Source of the DNA: Verrucomicrobiia bacterium
GTDB taxonomy: Bacteria > Verrucomicrobiota > Verrucomicrobiia > Limisphaerales > JAEYXS01
Assembly (NCBI GenBank): GCA_036405135.1
Contig: DASWYF010000002.1
Location: 248,001 to 312,000, forward strand
DNA length: 64,000 bases
Direction of reading: 5' to 3'
Under the pieces are notes generated by a model. The model had not been told where the DNA came from. It did not search any database and was given only the letters and a program-made list of their open reading frames with translations. Below, piece after piece: positions 1 to 8,803 of the stretch (the stretch's first letter is position 1; each line of letters starts with the position of its first letter). The translations under genes were made by a program, and so were the position numbers.

Positions 1-158
1 ACACCAGCGTGAGCAAGATTTACGGTGGACCCTTGCCCAGCCAGTCCAAGGGCCGTCGTGGCAAGCATCGTTCTGGTGGCGGTGGAGGTAATCGCCGCTT
101 CGGCGGTGGTGGCGGCTACGGTGGTAGCAAGAGCCTGCCTCCCGGCCGCAGCTGGTAA
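1..158 (+). CDS. C-terminal end of a Gly/Arg-rich protein (5' end outside window)
   Basis: Reading from base 3, an open frame runs to a TAA at 156-158 and gives about 51 residues. They are rich in Gly, Arg, Lys and Ser, with two pure glycine runs of five and a basic patch (SKGRRGKHRS) before them. Such low-complexity RGG-like tails are typical of the C-termini of bacterial DEAD-box RNA helicases and of some RNA-binding proteins, where they add non-specific RNA affinity. No catalytic domain is visible because the gene starts before the window, so the helicase idea is inference only. A strong intrinsic terminator follows 55 bases after the stop, which supports this being a real gene end. Confidence 0.6.
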   Translation, partial: TSVSKIYGGPLPSQSKGRRGKHRSGGGGGNRRFGGGGGYGGSKSLPPGRSW

Positions 159-213
159 AGTTAGGGCAGAGGAGCTATTGCTCTTCACCTGTAGCACAGA
201 TTGATTCAAGCAC

Positions 214-235
214 GGGCGGTTCGAAAGAATCGCCC
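214..235 (+). terminator. Intrinsic terminator after the Gly-rich gene
   Basis: A nine-pair stem (GGGCGGTTC pairing with GAATCGCCC, one G-T pair) closes a GAAA tetraloop and is followed by TTCGCGTTTTCG. It lies just downstream of the stop at 158 in the sense direction. Confidence 0.7.
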
Positions 236-309
236 TTCGCGTTTTCGCCCTAGATGCTGCTCCGAAATTTGATAACGGAAAATTATATGAAACAGGGCCG
301 AAGTGAGAA

Positions 310-353
310 CCCTCTACCCTCGGAGGGGAGAGGGCCGGGGTGAGGGGTGCCGG
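310..353. repeat. GAGGGG-type dispersed repeat, copy 1
   Basis: About 44 bases built around CCCTCGGAGGGGAGAGGG followed by CCGGGGTGAGGGGTGCCGG. The CCCTC/GAGGG part can form a hairpin. Near-identical copies lie at 41166-41212 and, inverted, at 14132-14177; shortened or variant copies lie at 3519-3551, 23561-23611 and 25846-26100. Confidence 0.8.
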
Positions 354-393
354 GTTTGCCCTAAAAGCATGAAAACTTTTGAAGGGTAAAAGT

Positions 394-433
394 CTTCCGG
401 GCGCGATGACGTTCTCCGTCACCCGCCCGGAAG
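394..433. repeat. 40-base hairpin in a structured non-coding stretch
   Basis: The outer arms CTTCCGGGCG (394-403) and CGCCCGGAAG (424-433) are perfectly complementary, and an inner TGACG/CGTCA pair surrounds the loop. Downstream to about 492 the sequence stays rich in short GGCC/GGAAG-type complementary words and ends in CCCCGTTTTTT. It could be a structured RNA, a terminator or a mobile repeat; no family is recognised. Confidence 0.5.
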
Positions 434-846
434 TCCCCCTTCCGGCCTCCTTGGCCTTCGCTTCTTCCGGCCCCGTTTTTTCTCCTCCCTCGACCTTCAT
501 GCCGCACACTTTAGCGAGGGGGGTAGGACATTGGCTGTCCATGTGAACTTTTAATCAAAATTATTTTTGAGTCGTAACTGTTTGGTTGTGAGTGTGTTGC
601 GTTGTTTTCTTATTGAAGGCGGAAAAATTCTTAAAAAGAGTTCACCTAGAACACAAATCGCTTGCGATATTGATCGGTGTTATCCCGCCGGGATAAAAGA
701 AAGTAGCCGGTTGGTTGAGCGAGGAACGAGCGATACCACCGGTCAAATCGGTAAATAAAATGCACTCTGAAGGAGTGCCAGAAGGGGAGTTATTAATGCC
801 TATCCGTGCAGTCCCTCCTGATGGTTGGCCTGCATTTTCAACCTGC
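434..846. other. Gene-free stretch before the ABC permease
   Basis: No convincing gene is seen. Short open frames here lack coding character. A small hairpin (GCACTC, TGAA loop, GGAGTGC) lies near 762-779. The end of the permease gene, on the other strand, follows at 847. Confidence 0.5.
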
Positions 847-2529
847 TCATGCTGTCACTCGTGCTCCTGCCGCCCTCCTGAATATCCGGTTGAACACCCG
901 TTCCCACCACGCCGGTTTGTGCATGAATGCCTCCGCCGCTACATCCCGGAAACGTCTGTTTAACTTCCGTTTCGCATAGATCACAAACCAGATATCCGCG
1001 AACACAGTGAGAACGGTGACAGCTGTCTGCATCGTCAGTTCTTCCGGATCAAATCCGCCGCCGAACATGAAAAAGACCTGTGAAATGAACATCACCAGCC
1101 ATGGTAGCAGCAGAACCCAGTAAAACGCTTTGGTCTCCGCTTCCACGATGCTTCTGCCCGCCAGCCCATGCCACATGCCCATCCAGATCATCGCCCAAGT
1201 ATCAAAGAAGAAGACCACCCCCAGCATGGCCAGCACTATGAGGTTATGCATGTTTGTATCAAAAGGCATGGGACCATGTCCGAAATCCACAAAGGTGCCC
1301 ATGATACCAGCAAAGAGGATGTCGTTGTTCGTATTGATGAGCATCGACTGGAACCAATAGAGCAGCAGCGCGCTTGTGACCAGCACCAGCCCAGCTAGAA
1401 ACCAGCGGTTCATCGCCTGCCGTTTGCCGGAGATGATTTCTCGCACTGTAAGGGAAGAGGTAAGCCAAAGTTCTAAAGCACCGCATTGTTTGGCTTTCTG
1501 AAAATCAACGCAGGCTTTCCAGCCGATGACCACTTTGATCACGAAGAAGATCATCGGCAGCAGAAAAGAGCAGTGACGGTCTTCTAGGATGGAAACCACA
1601 TACAGGTAAAAGAAAAAACCAAAGACCAGCCACAAACTGCGGACGTGACGGTGAGCGGCCAGATTGAAGATGGGATTGTCCGATCCATTCATGCTCAATC
1701 TGGCCCGCAGCCAGAATGGATGAGGTCGCCGATGGTCTGCCGTGGTGGACTTCTCCGTCATCCACGTGGTCCGCAGCCTTCTGGCTGCCAATGCAAGACA
1801 GCCAACGGAAAGGACCAGCAAAACCGCGATCCTTGACCAGAAGCCGAGAGGATTCACCTGATAGGCGATATCGGATGAATTCCCAAATGCCGCGAACGGA
1901 CTGGTCCATGCACCCCACTCCCCAAACGGTGACGGCAGGAACACGTCGAGCAACACCGGCAGCAGGAAAACCATCAGACAGACGAGGGACACAGCCCCGA
2001 CCATGCTGCGGCTTTCTTCCTTGCAGCGCGAAGAAACTAACAGGCTCAGGCTGATGGAGTAAAAAAGCGAAACGACCAGGACAATGCCCACGCGGAACAG
2101 TTCTCCAAACATCAGACCACCCAGTAGCAGTGATATGCCCAAGATGGGAAACGATGCCAGCATGGCGTAGAAGGCGGAAAGCGAGCAGGCTCCCACCTTG
2201 CCCAGAATGATCTCATACTCTTTCAGGTCCGTCAGGAAGAGCAGCCCCAACGTGCCTTCACGCGTCTCTCTGCTGATGGAATCGCAAGCCAGCCGCACAC
2301 CTTCTATCAGACTGAACAGGATGCCTAGGCCCGCGAGGAGGTAAAACACCTGGCTGCTGGAATTGGCTGACAATGGAGTCGAGCTGAATGCCCACAAGAG
2401 GGACCCGCCTATCAGCAAAGCCACCAAGGCTGTGATCCAGCGCAGACGATAAGTGATCTTCTTACGCGCCTGCACCCGCAGTTCGCGTTCCAGCACTGGC
2501 AGAAAAACTGTTCGCTGGTCCTTGGCCAT
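847..2529 (-). CDS. ABC-2 type transporter permease
   Basis: A 560-residue polytopic membrane protein. After a short cytoplasmic start (MAKDQRTVFLPVLERELRVQ) it has many hydrophobic segments, and the stretch SRETREGTLGLLFLTDLK after the second helix is characteristic of the ABC-2 permease family common in Verrucomicrobia. Such permeases pair with an ATPase to export a substrate or assemble envelope components; no ATPase gene is next to it here, so the substrate is unknown. An upstream in-frame ATG at 2622 would overlap the neighbouring small gene and add residues without family character, so the ATG at 2529 was chosen. It probably follows the small membrane-protein gene at 2588-2797 in one transcript, with a gap of about 58 bases. 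Confidence 0.8.
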   Translation of the reverse strand: MAKDQRTVFLPVLERELRVQARKKITYRLRWITALVALLIGGSLLWAFSSTPLSANSSSQVFYLLAGLGILFSLIEGVRLACDSISRETREGTLGLLFLTDLKEYEIILGKVGACSLSAFYAMLASFPILGISLLLGGLMFGELFRVGIVLVVSLFYSISLSLLVSSRCKEESRSMVGAVSLVCLMVFLLPVLLDVFLPSPFGEWGAWTSPFAAFGNSSDIAYQVNPLGFWSRIAVLLVLSVGCLALAARRLRTTWMTEKSTTADHRRPHPFWLRARLSMNGSDNPIFNLAAHRHVRSLWLVFGFFFYLYVVSILEDRHCSFLLPMIFFVIKVVIGWKACVDFQKAKQCGALELWLTSSLTVREIISGKRQAMNRWFLAGLVLVTSALLLYWFQSMLINTNNDILFAGIMGTFVDFGHGPMPFDTNMHNLIVLAMLGVVFFFDTWAMIWMGMWHGLAGRSIVEAETKAFYWVLLLPWLVMFISQVFFMFGGGFDPEELTMQTAVTVLTVFADIWFVIYAKRKLNRRFRDVAAEAFMHKPAWWERVFNRIFRRAAGARVTA

Positions 2530-2587
2530 GTGATTTCCCACCACCATGATGCCGGACTGATCAGTGCTGCCAATGCCAAATTCCACT

Positions 2588-2797
2588 TCAACGGGGATCA
2601 AAAGTAAGGATGGTATAAGCAAACAAACCTAAACCAATGAGGGCTATGATCAGAAATACCGTAGTTAACACTTTTATGGGGCTAGATTTTTGGGCGCTCT
2701 TCTGTTTGGTCGGGAGCCGAAATGCCAGATAGATCATCAGGAATGCCCATGCGGGTGCCCCGAAAAGTAATAAGAGTGGAAATAGGGACCAATCCAT
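2588..2797 (-). CDS. Small two-helix membrane protein, unknown function
   Basis: 69 residues with two hydrophobic segments (about residues 4-26 and 43-65) separated by a basic linker (PTKQKSAQKSSPIK). This layout fits a small integral membrane protein with both ends outside or both inside. It lies directly upstream of the ABC-2 permease on the same strand and may be co-transcribed with it. No clear Shine-Dalgarno sequence precedes the ATG. I do not recognise a family; the clear two-helix pattern and its position between genes are the only support. Confidence 0.55.
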   Translation of the reverse strand: MDWSLFPLLLLFGAPAWAFLMIYLAFRLPTKQKSAQKSSPIKVLTTVFLIIALIGLGLFAYTILTFDPR

Positions 2798-2848
2798 TGA
2801 TGTTCAATTATTAAGCGGAAGTTGGTTAACAGCCAACCGACAAACTGT

Positions 2849-3406
2849 TCACCCCTTCAACTGCCGTATCACCTTGCACGGATTCCCCGCTGCAAACACA
2901 TCGCTCGGCACATACTTCGTCACCACACTGCCTGCGCCGATTACCGAGCGATCTCCGATCGTCACACCCGGACAGATGATCGCCCCGCCGCCCACCCACA
3001 CATCGGAACCGATCGTCACCGGCTTCGCATACTCCAGCCACGTGCGCCGCTCCATCGCGCTCAGCGGATGCATCGCCGTATAGATTTGCACCGAGGGACC
3101 GAACAGCACATTGCTGCCAATCGTCACCGGCATCACATCCAGCACCACGCAGTTGAAATTGAAAAACACCTTGCTCCCCAGCCTGATGTTGTAGCCGTAA
3201 TCACAGAAGAACGGCGGCTGTATCCAAGCATCATTCGGATAACCGAACAGCTCCTCCAAAATCTTCTTTCGCTCCACCACTTGATCTTCCCGCGAATCAT
3301 TCAACGCCTTGAACAGATCGCGACATCGCTGCCGCTCCTGCGAAAGCTGCGCGTCCAGCGCATCATAAAGCTCCCCTGCGAGCATCTTCTCCTTCTCCGT
3401 TTTCAT
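2849..3406 (-). CDS. Sugar O-acetyltransferase (maltose/NodL type)
   Basis: About 185 residues. The N-terminal KEKMLAGELYDALDAQL resembles the Mac (maltose acetyltransferase) domain, and the C-terminal half has left-handed beta-helix hexapeptide repeats (for example VTIGSNVLFGPSV, VTIGSDVWVGGGAIICPG, VTIGDRSVIGAGS). The family transfers acetyl from acetyl-CoA to a hydroxyl of a sugar or lipo-oligosaccharide; the catalytic His is in the TAMHPL segment. Length matches Maa, NodL and LacA. The second Met (MKTEKEKM) was taken as the start because family members begin about there. It lies alone between the small membrane protein and a GAGGGG repeat; the acceptor sugar cannot be told. Confidence 0.85.
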   Translation of the reverse strand: MKTEKEKMLAGELYDALDAQLSQERQRCRDLFKALNDSREDQVVERKKILEELFGYPNDAWIQPPFFCDYGYNIRLGSKVFFNFNCVVLDVMPVTIGSNVLFGPSVQIYTAMHPLSAMERRTWLEYAKPVTIGSDVWVGGGAIICPGVTIGDRSVIGAGSVVTKYVPSDVFAAGNPCKVIRQLKG

Positions 3407-3518
3407 ACTTCGCAAAATAAACCATCAGACAAGAAAAGGATAGTCCATGCCTCTATGTTCGGGTGCTGACATTGCACTCCGAATACCAGTGGATGAGGAA
3501 AGCAAGATAACGCCTCAT

Positions 3519-3551
3519 CTCCCTCGCCCCTCGGAGGGGAGAGGGGTGCCC
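3519..3551. repeat. GAGGGG-type dispersed repeat, copy 2 (shortened)
   Basis: CCTCGCCCCTCGGAGGGGAG followed by AGGGGTGCCC. It lacks the middle GGCCGGGGTG part found in copies at 310 and 41166. The downstream CTCCGTGCCTCCGTGG (about 3580-3596) is another short word seen again near 41830. Confidence 0.7.
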
Positions 3552-3596
3552 GTCTTATTTTGATTCCTCTCTTACGCTTTCTCCGTGCCTCCGTGG

Positions 3597-5891
3597 TTAA
3601 TTCTTATACTTCGCCGGAAAATCCGCCTCCGGCATCCACACCGGCAGATCCTTGATGCTATCCCGTGCCGCTTGAGATGTCGGAACCTTCCACGCTTCGA
3701 AGAAAGGCCCGAGATTCTTGCCCGTCGTCTTCGAGAAACGCACCATCCACTGATCACGTTCCTGATCATCGTTCTTCGGTTTCTCTTCCTTCGGCAAATT
3801 GCGATACTCCGTGAACGTCTTCTTAAACGCATCCCAGCCGAACCCTTCGATCAGCTGATAATACATCGTGAGCGCCAGGAACGGATCACGCTTCCAATCA
3901 TCGAACTTTGCATTCGTGCCGAAGTATTTCTTCAAATGCTTCTGACGTGAATCCGCGCTGATGCCATTATGGCCAGTAAGACCCATGCCCAAAATTTTGT
4001 CGTATGTGTAGAGCGAGAAAAGATTGCAAGTGACTTCCGTGGTGCCATCGATCGTCCACTCCGGCGCCTGATGATTGTGGCCCAGTTCATGATAATGCCC
4101 CCAACTGCCTTTCGTGGTCAGATGCTTGAGATCTAATGTTTCATTCACCACATCGAGGTGTGTCATGATGGGATAACCTGAATGCATATAACCCGCGGAG
4201 ATCTGCACATCGGGAACGAAACGCTCGGGACGCTTGCGATCACGCGGAATAGTCGCGAGATCGGAGACACCATCCATCACCTGATTCCAATGCTTCATCA
4301 ACGCCTCAGGATCATCGAGTGACCGTATCGCCTTGCTTGGTACGCTGAGGATGAGCTTCGCCGTCTCCAGTTCCGCCCAAGGCGCCGGATGATTGCGGAT
4401 CGTCTGCTTCCAATCCTCCAGCGTAGTCTTGCCGAGTACAAAACGCGGCGCATTCACCGCATTGGCGATCGTGACAGTAAATTCCTTCGCCGCCGCATTC
4501 CCCGGCACCTCGATGTAGATCAACCCACCAAACGCACTGGCGATGGTGTTGTTCGTCTTGGATAACGGCTCCGTCGTAGTGATCTCCGGCGCCCGCGACC
4601 ACGTGGTCTTGTCCCAGAGACGATCTGTGTGGCAGCCGATACGTGCCGTGAGCTTGTCCTTCGTCACCTCACCCGGCAATCCGATGCGAATGACCTCACC
4701 CGGCGCAGCGTAAAGCCCCGTGGAATGCCAGCCCGTTTGCTTGGTGCTGATAGGGATGCTCTTCGTGACGCGCTCAGCAGAGGAGGGGACACTGCCAGGA
4801 AATTCAACCGCCGCCGGATGCCCCTTGACCTGTTCCGCCGGGGCATTCTTCAGGTTCTGCAGATCCAGCGTCATCGTGAGCCGCTCGATGCTGTCCTCCG
4901 TCTTCAGCGGCGATTTCTCACTGGGGATCTTGCCTTTGCTACGCTGTTTAAGTGCCACCATCTGCGGTTGCAAGAGCTTGTCGCTCTTCGGTAACGCCTG
5001 CGCCGTCTGTGTCAGAATCCATGAAGCCTGCCCAACCAGTTGCTGCATGATGGGCGTGGAGGCGTTTGTGACCGCGAGCAGAGTGTTCAATGCATGCGAT
5101 GTGTTCACCACCACCGGCAAACTGTTCGTGACCGCGAAACCATTCTTCGCCGTGCGCTCTAACGTCCCATCCATATAAACAATACCTGCATGCGTGAGCA
5201 ATTGATTGCCCAAATGATGATCCCTCAATGTCTTGTCCGGGTTCAATTGCAACCAACCCCAGCCCAGGCTCGCCGTCAGCAAGCCACCACCTGCACGAAG
5301 GTATTTATCCAGTGCCGGACGGCTCGCATCCGGTTTCCAATCACCCACATCCGCACACACCACATGCAGCCCGGTCAGCTTGTTGTGCCAATCCTTCGGA
5401 TCCAGGACCGTGACATCAAAGCCCTGCGCCTTCAGATACTTCTGCAACCCATCATTCTTCAACACGCCCACCTTGATTTCAGCAGGCTTGGCCGTCGTGC
5501 GACTGGACGCCCAGCGCACACTGTTCTGCAGGAACTTCCCCGAATCCGCCTTATCCGTAGTGCTGAGAAAACCACCATGTCCGAACGCCACAATGCGCCC
5601 GCTTCCCAGACGGCTCGCCACCACGACAGGCGCAGAGACAGTCTTGTTCACCGAACCCAGCACTACTGGGAACGCCTGTGGCCCAAACGCCGCCACCGGT
5701 CCCGGCAATCCGCTGGACTCGATGACGCTCACACCCTCCTGAAGAAAACGAATGTCTGCTTGTGGAAATTGCGCGGTTTGCGCGTGCAAGACAGTCGCAG
5801 TGAATATAGCGATGGCTGCGAAGAAAGCGCTTCCGAGCGAACGTCTATCCGCTCGGATAATCTGGTCAGATGTCAAAGTGACGGTCTGCAT
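3597..5891 (-). CDS. Secreted M60-family zinc metallopeptidase
   Basis: 764 residues. Near the N-terminus a hydrophobic signal segment (SAFFAAIAIFTATVLHAQ) predicts export. Residues about 40-230 look like the flavodoxin/ThuA-like module that often precedes M60 domains. The zinc-binding motif HELGH is at residues 601-605, followed by a Glu at 619, matching the M60 signature HExxH-(8-24)-E. M60 (enhancin-like) enzymes cleave mucin-type glycoproteins or other host and environmental proteins. About 77 bases separate its start from the stop of the GntP permease gene on the same strand, so it may be the last gene of that transcript, although a functional link with sugar-acid use is not evident. The substrate is unknown. 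Confidence 0.85.
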   Translation of the reverse strand: MQTVTLTSDQIIRADRRSLGSAFFAAIAIFTATVLHAQTAQFPQADIRFLQEGVSVIESSGLPGPVAAFGPQAFPVVLGSVNKTVSAPVVVASRLGSGRIVAFGHGGFLSTTDKADSGKFLQNSVRWASSRTTAKPAEIKVGVLKNDGLQKYLKAQGFDVTVLDPKDWHNKLTGLHVVCADVGDWKPDASRPALDKYLRAGGGLLTASLGWGWLQLNPDKTLRDHHLGNQLLTHAGIVYMDGTLERTAKNGFAVTNSLPVVVNTSHALNTLLAVTNASTPIMQQLVGQASWILTQTAQALPKSDKLLQPQMVALKQRSKGKIPSEKSPLKTEDSIERLTMTLDLQNLKNAPAEQVKGHPAAVEFPGSVPSSAERVTKSIPISTKQTGWHSTGLYAAPGEVIRIGLPGEVTKDKLTARIGCHTDRLWDKTTWSRAPEITTTEPLSKTNNTIASAFGGLIYIEVPGNAAAKEFTVTIANAVNAPRFVLGKTTLEDWKQTIRNHPAPWAELETAKLILSVPSKAIRSLDDPEALMKHWNQVMDGVSDLATIPRDRKRPERFVPDVQISAGYMHSGYPIMTHLDVVNETLDLKHLTTKGSWGHYHELGHNHQAPEWTIDGTTEVTCNLFSLYTYDKILGMGLTGHNGISADSRQKHLKKYFGTNAKFDDWKRDPFLALTMYYQLIEGFGWDAFKKTFTEYRNLPKEEKPKNDDQERDQWMVRFSKTTGKNLGPFFEAWKVPTSQAARDSIKDLPVWMPEADFPAKYKN

Positions 5892-5968
5892 GGCTGGAGT
5901 ATATCACGAGTTCTGGGAACACCGTGATATTCCTATGCAGGCCGGAGGCGTCGAGCAGAAAAAGCGGG

Positions 5969-7411
5969 TCAAACCATCGGAAACATCTTCGCCGCGATCA
6001 TCACCAGCACCAGACCGACGATCGCCATGATGGTCAGCAGCACGGAGAAGTTGCGCAGAGTTTCGCCTTCCGTCATGCCGCTCATCTTACACACGACCCA
6101 GAAGCCGCTGTCATTCATCCACGCGAACGGCTTGGAACCGCACCCGATGGCAAGCGCGAGATAAACTGGATGGAACCCAAGCGTCTCCGGCGCGGCCATG
6201 CTCTGCAACATGCCGATGGTGGTGATCATGGCCACAGTCGCGGAACCTTGTGCCGTACGGATGAGTGCGGTGACGAAAAAGGCGAGGGGCAAAATGCCAA
6301 TCTGGTAAGCCGCCGCCAGATCGCGGATGCGTTCACCCACACCCGTGTGCTGGAGAACACCGCCGAAAGCACCACCGGCTGCCGTGATGAGGATGATCAG
6401 ACCGCCGCTCTCCAAGGCGCTTTGAACACCAGCAGAAATCTCTTTCTTAGTTTTCCGTTTCTGGCTCACCACGGTGAGCAAGGCGATGCCTGCTGCGATA
6501 GCGATGGCGATGTTCTTGTCGCCGAATTTCTGAAAGAACCAGAGCAAGCCGCTTTGCCAAGCAGCGAGTGTTCCAGCCGCCGCTTTACCCCACGCATCCG
6601 TGATAAAACCTTCACCACCGATCAGCACCACGGGTAGTAAGATGGGCATGAGCGCGAGCCAGAAACCCGGCAGTTCGCTTTCCGGGCGCTGCGTCATCTT
6701 CTCCATTTCCTTCAGCGATTCTCCGCTGGTCTCGCGGACGGGCATGGGCCATTTGCGATTGGCCCAGTATGCGTAGATGAGTCCGGTGACGACAGTGAAC
6801 AAACCGAGGATGATGCCGCAGACCATCATTGTGCCCATCTGGATGTTCAGGGCATTCGCCACGAAGAGCGGGCCGGGTGTGGGCGGCACGAGTGAGTGCG
6901 CCATGGTCGTGCCGCAGGTGATGGTCATCACATAGAGCGCGTAATTCCGCCCCGTACGACTGGCGAGGGCTTTGCCCAATGGAATCAGCAAATAAAAGAC
7001 CGTATCAAAGAATACGGGAATACCGAGCGTGAAGCCCGTTCCGGCAAATGCCACCGGCGCATTTTTCTCACCCAGTAGCTTCAGTGAAGTGCGGACGATC
7101 TTCTCTGCCGCGCCACTTTCCAGCAGGCATTTGCCGATGATTGCCGCCATCGCCACCAAGATGCCGATGCTGCCGCAGGTCTTGCCGAACTCAACCGCCA
7201 CGCGTTCGCCCACGGATTGGTTGACGAGCTTCTTGGTGTCATTCTCGGACAGCTTCCGGTTCTTGCCGAACTCCTGCAAAGCCGTAGTAGAAGTCAGCGA
7301 CCCTACGACCAAGGCCGCGAGGATGAGCGCCAGAAACGCGTTCAATCGCAAGGCGAGAATCCCGCCGACCACGACGATGATGCCGATAAGAAGTATGAGC
7401 AGCGGGTCCAT
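5969..7411 (-). CDS. GntP-family sugar-acid:H+ symporter
   Basis: 480 residues from the ATG at 7411, almost wholly hydrophobic with about 12-14 membrane segments. It starts MDPLLILLIGIIVVVGGILA, and the stretches FTLGIPVFFDTVFYLLIPL and AHSLVPPTPGPLFVANAL are hallmark GntP/gluconate permease sequences. The family imports gluconate and related sugar acids with protons. The start is only 8 bases below the stop of the dehydratase gene, so the two are very likely co-transcribed: uptake of a sugar acid and its dehydration. A longer frame from 7444 would overlap the dehydratase gene and is less likely. Confidence 0.9.
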   Translation of the reverse strand: MDPLLILLIGIIVVVGGILALRLNAFLALILAALVVGSLTSTTALQEFGKNRKLSENDTKKLVNQSVGERVAVEFGKTCGSIGILVAMAAIIGKCLLESGAAEKIVRTSLKLLGEKNAPVAFAGTGFTLGIPVFFDTVFYLLIPLGKALASRTGRNYALYVMTITCGTTMAHSLVPPTPGPLFVANALNIQMGTMMVCGIILGLFTVVTGLIYAYWANRKWPMPVRETSGESLKEMEKMTQRPESELPGFWLALMPILLPVVLIGGEGFITDAWGKAAAGTLAAWQSGLLWFFQKFGDKNIAIAIAAGIALLTVVSQKRKTKKEISAGVQSALESGGLIILITAAGGAFGGVLQHTGVGERIRDLAAAYQIGILPLAFFVTALIRTAQGSATVAMITTIGMLQSMAAPETLGFHPVYLALAIGCGSKPFAWMNDSGFWVVCKMSGMTEGETLRNFSVLLTIMAIVGLVLVMIAAKMFPMV

Positions 7412-7419
7412 CAGCGTGA

Positions 7420-8649
7420 TTATTTCTTCTCTTCCTCCACCCACTTCACGCTGTGATCACCCGTGACGGCAATGGTCTCCGGCGGATTATCGATACGGAA
7501 GTAAGACCACGGACCGGGGATGAACGGATACTTCTCCACGATACTTTCATCCACCTCGATACCGAGGCCCGGACCTTTCGGCACCGTGAGGTAACCGTTC
7601 TTGATCTCCATCGGTTCCGCGAGAATCTCATCGGCCGCAGGGAAGGCATACATGCCTTTGCGACCGCTATTCGAGTAGCAGGGATATTCGAGCCATTCCA
7701 CGACGTTCTCACCCCAGCAGATGCCGAGATGCGCCGCCGCGAGGACTTCCAGCGTGGTGCCCCAGCTATGGAAAGCGAACTTCAAGTTAGCTTTGCCCAC
7801 GGCATCAAAGAGGCGCTTACCCATCGCCACACCGCCCTGGCAGCACACGTCTGCCTGAATGTAATTCGCTGCCTTCGTATCGATGAGATCAAGGAAATCC
7901 GCTTCCGTTTGCTCATGCTCACCCGTGGCGACAGGGATAACTTTCGCGGCCATCAACTTGCGATATGCCGCATGGTCGTCGGGCGGGATGGGTTCCTCGA
8001 GCCACACGGGCTTGAACTCATTGATGGCCTTGGAGACTTCTACGACTGTGTCGTAGTTGTAGCTGTTGCTACCCATGCGCCACCAAGAGTGGGCATCGAT
8101 CATCAGGCCGAAATCAGGTCCTGTCGCCGCACGCATTTTCTGAACGGTCTCAATGTCCTTATCTGGTCCGAGCGCGGGACGCATCTTGTAAGCAGGGAAA
8201 CCCATCGCCTTCACCGCGGCGGCTTCTTCCGCGAACTTATCCGGTGGCATATACATGCCCGCACTGCCGTAGAGCTTGATGGTATCGCGCTTGCGCCCGC
8301 CGATGATCTCGGAGAGCGGGCAGCCTTCGAAACGTGCGACGACATCCAGCACCGCGATCTCCACGGCGTAGTAAGTCTTCTTCACCTCGAGGTCCGCTTG
8401 AAAATTGAAGCTCGCCCATTGCCGCGGATCTTTGCCGATAAGGAATGGCGCGATGATGTCCTTGATCTCATGCACCGCGCGTTCATGCGCTGGGCCCGGA
8501 GCGAAACCTTTCAAACCCGTATCCGTCGTGACGCGGATATACATCGCGTCGCGCTTGAGGATGGTGCGTTCACCGCCGAAGAAAGGCAGTTTGATGGGCT
8601 CAGGAAACGCGTAGGACAACAGGAACGAATCAACCTTGGTGATTTTCAA
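7420..8649 (-). CDS. Mandelate racemase/muconate lactonizing family sugar-acid dehydratase
   Basis: 409 residues with the enolase-superfamily layout: a capping N-terminal domain and a TIM-barrel. Candidate catalytic and metal residues are Lys155 and Arg157 (AYKMR), Asp185 (IDAHSWW), Glu218/219 (WLEEP), Glu244 (GEHEQ) and His294 (FHSWG). Members with this pattern dehydrate acid sugars such as galactonate, rhamnonate or fuconate to 2-keto-3-deoxy acids; the exact substrate cannot be read. The start codon is TTG at 8649, supported by an AAAGGAG site five bases upstream. With the GntP permease right after it, this makes a likely sugar-acid uptake and catabolism operon. No aldolase or kinase for the product is in the window. 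Confidence 0.85.
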   Translation of the reverse strand: MKITKVDSFLLSYAFPEPIKLPFFGGERTILKRDAMYIRVTTDTGLKGFAPGPAHERAVHEIKDIIAPFLIGKDPRQWASFNFQADLEVKKTYYAVEIAVLDVVARFEGCPLSEIIGGRKRDTIKLYGSAGMYMPPDKFAEEAAAVKAMGFPAYKMRPALGPDKDIETVQKMRAATGPDFGLMIDAHSWWRMGSNSYNYDTVVEVSKAINEFKPVWLEEPIPPDDHAAYRKLMAAKVIPVATGEHEQTEADFLDLIDTKAANYIQADVCCQGGVAMGKRLFDAVGKANLKFAFHSWGTTLEVLAAAHLGICWGENVVEWLEYPCYSNSGRKGMYAFPAADEILAEPMEIKNGYLTVPKGPGLGIEVDESIVEKYPFIPGPWSYFRIDNPPETIAVTGDHSVKWVEEEKK

Positions 8650-8654
8650 AAGGA

Positions 8655-8661
8655 CTCCTTT
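8655..8661 (-). promoter_or_regulatory. Shine-Dalgarno site fixing a TTG start
   Basis: On the minus strand AAAGGAG lies five bases before TTG (8649-8647). It is one of the few clear ribosome binding sites in the window and decides the non-ATG start of the dehydratase. Confidence 0.7.
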
Positions 8662-8803
8662 CCGTCGGGCAACGACGGTTCAAAATTCAAATATACTGGT
8701 GGCAAAAAATACATCAGGGACGGCGGGCGTTTTAAGGGGACGGGGCGGGGGTGTCGAGGATGGATTTTGAAATGACCAATGCCCAAATCCGAATGACGAA
8801 GGC

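Noticed and set aside
567-758. 63-codon frame in the stretch before the ABC permease
   Set aside because: No ribosome site, no family likeness and mixed composition; it overlaps hairpin DNA.
7453-8775. Open frame of 440 codons opposite the dehydratase
   Set aside because: Complement of a well-conserved enolase-superfamily gene; no motifs of its own.
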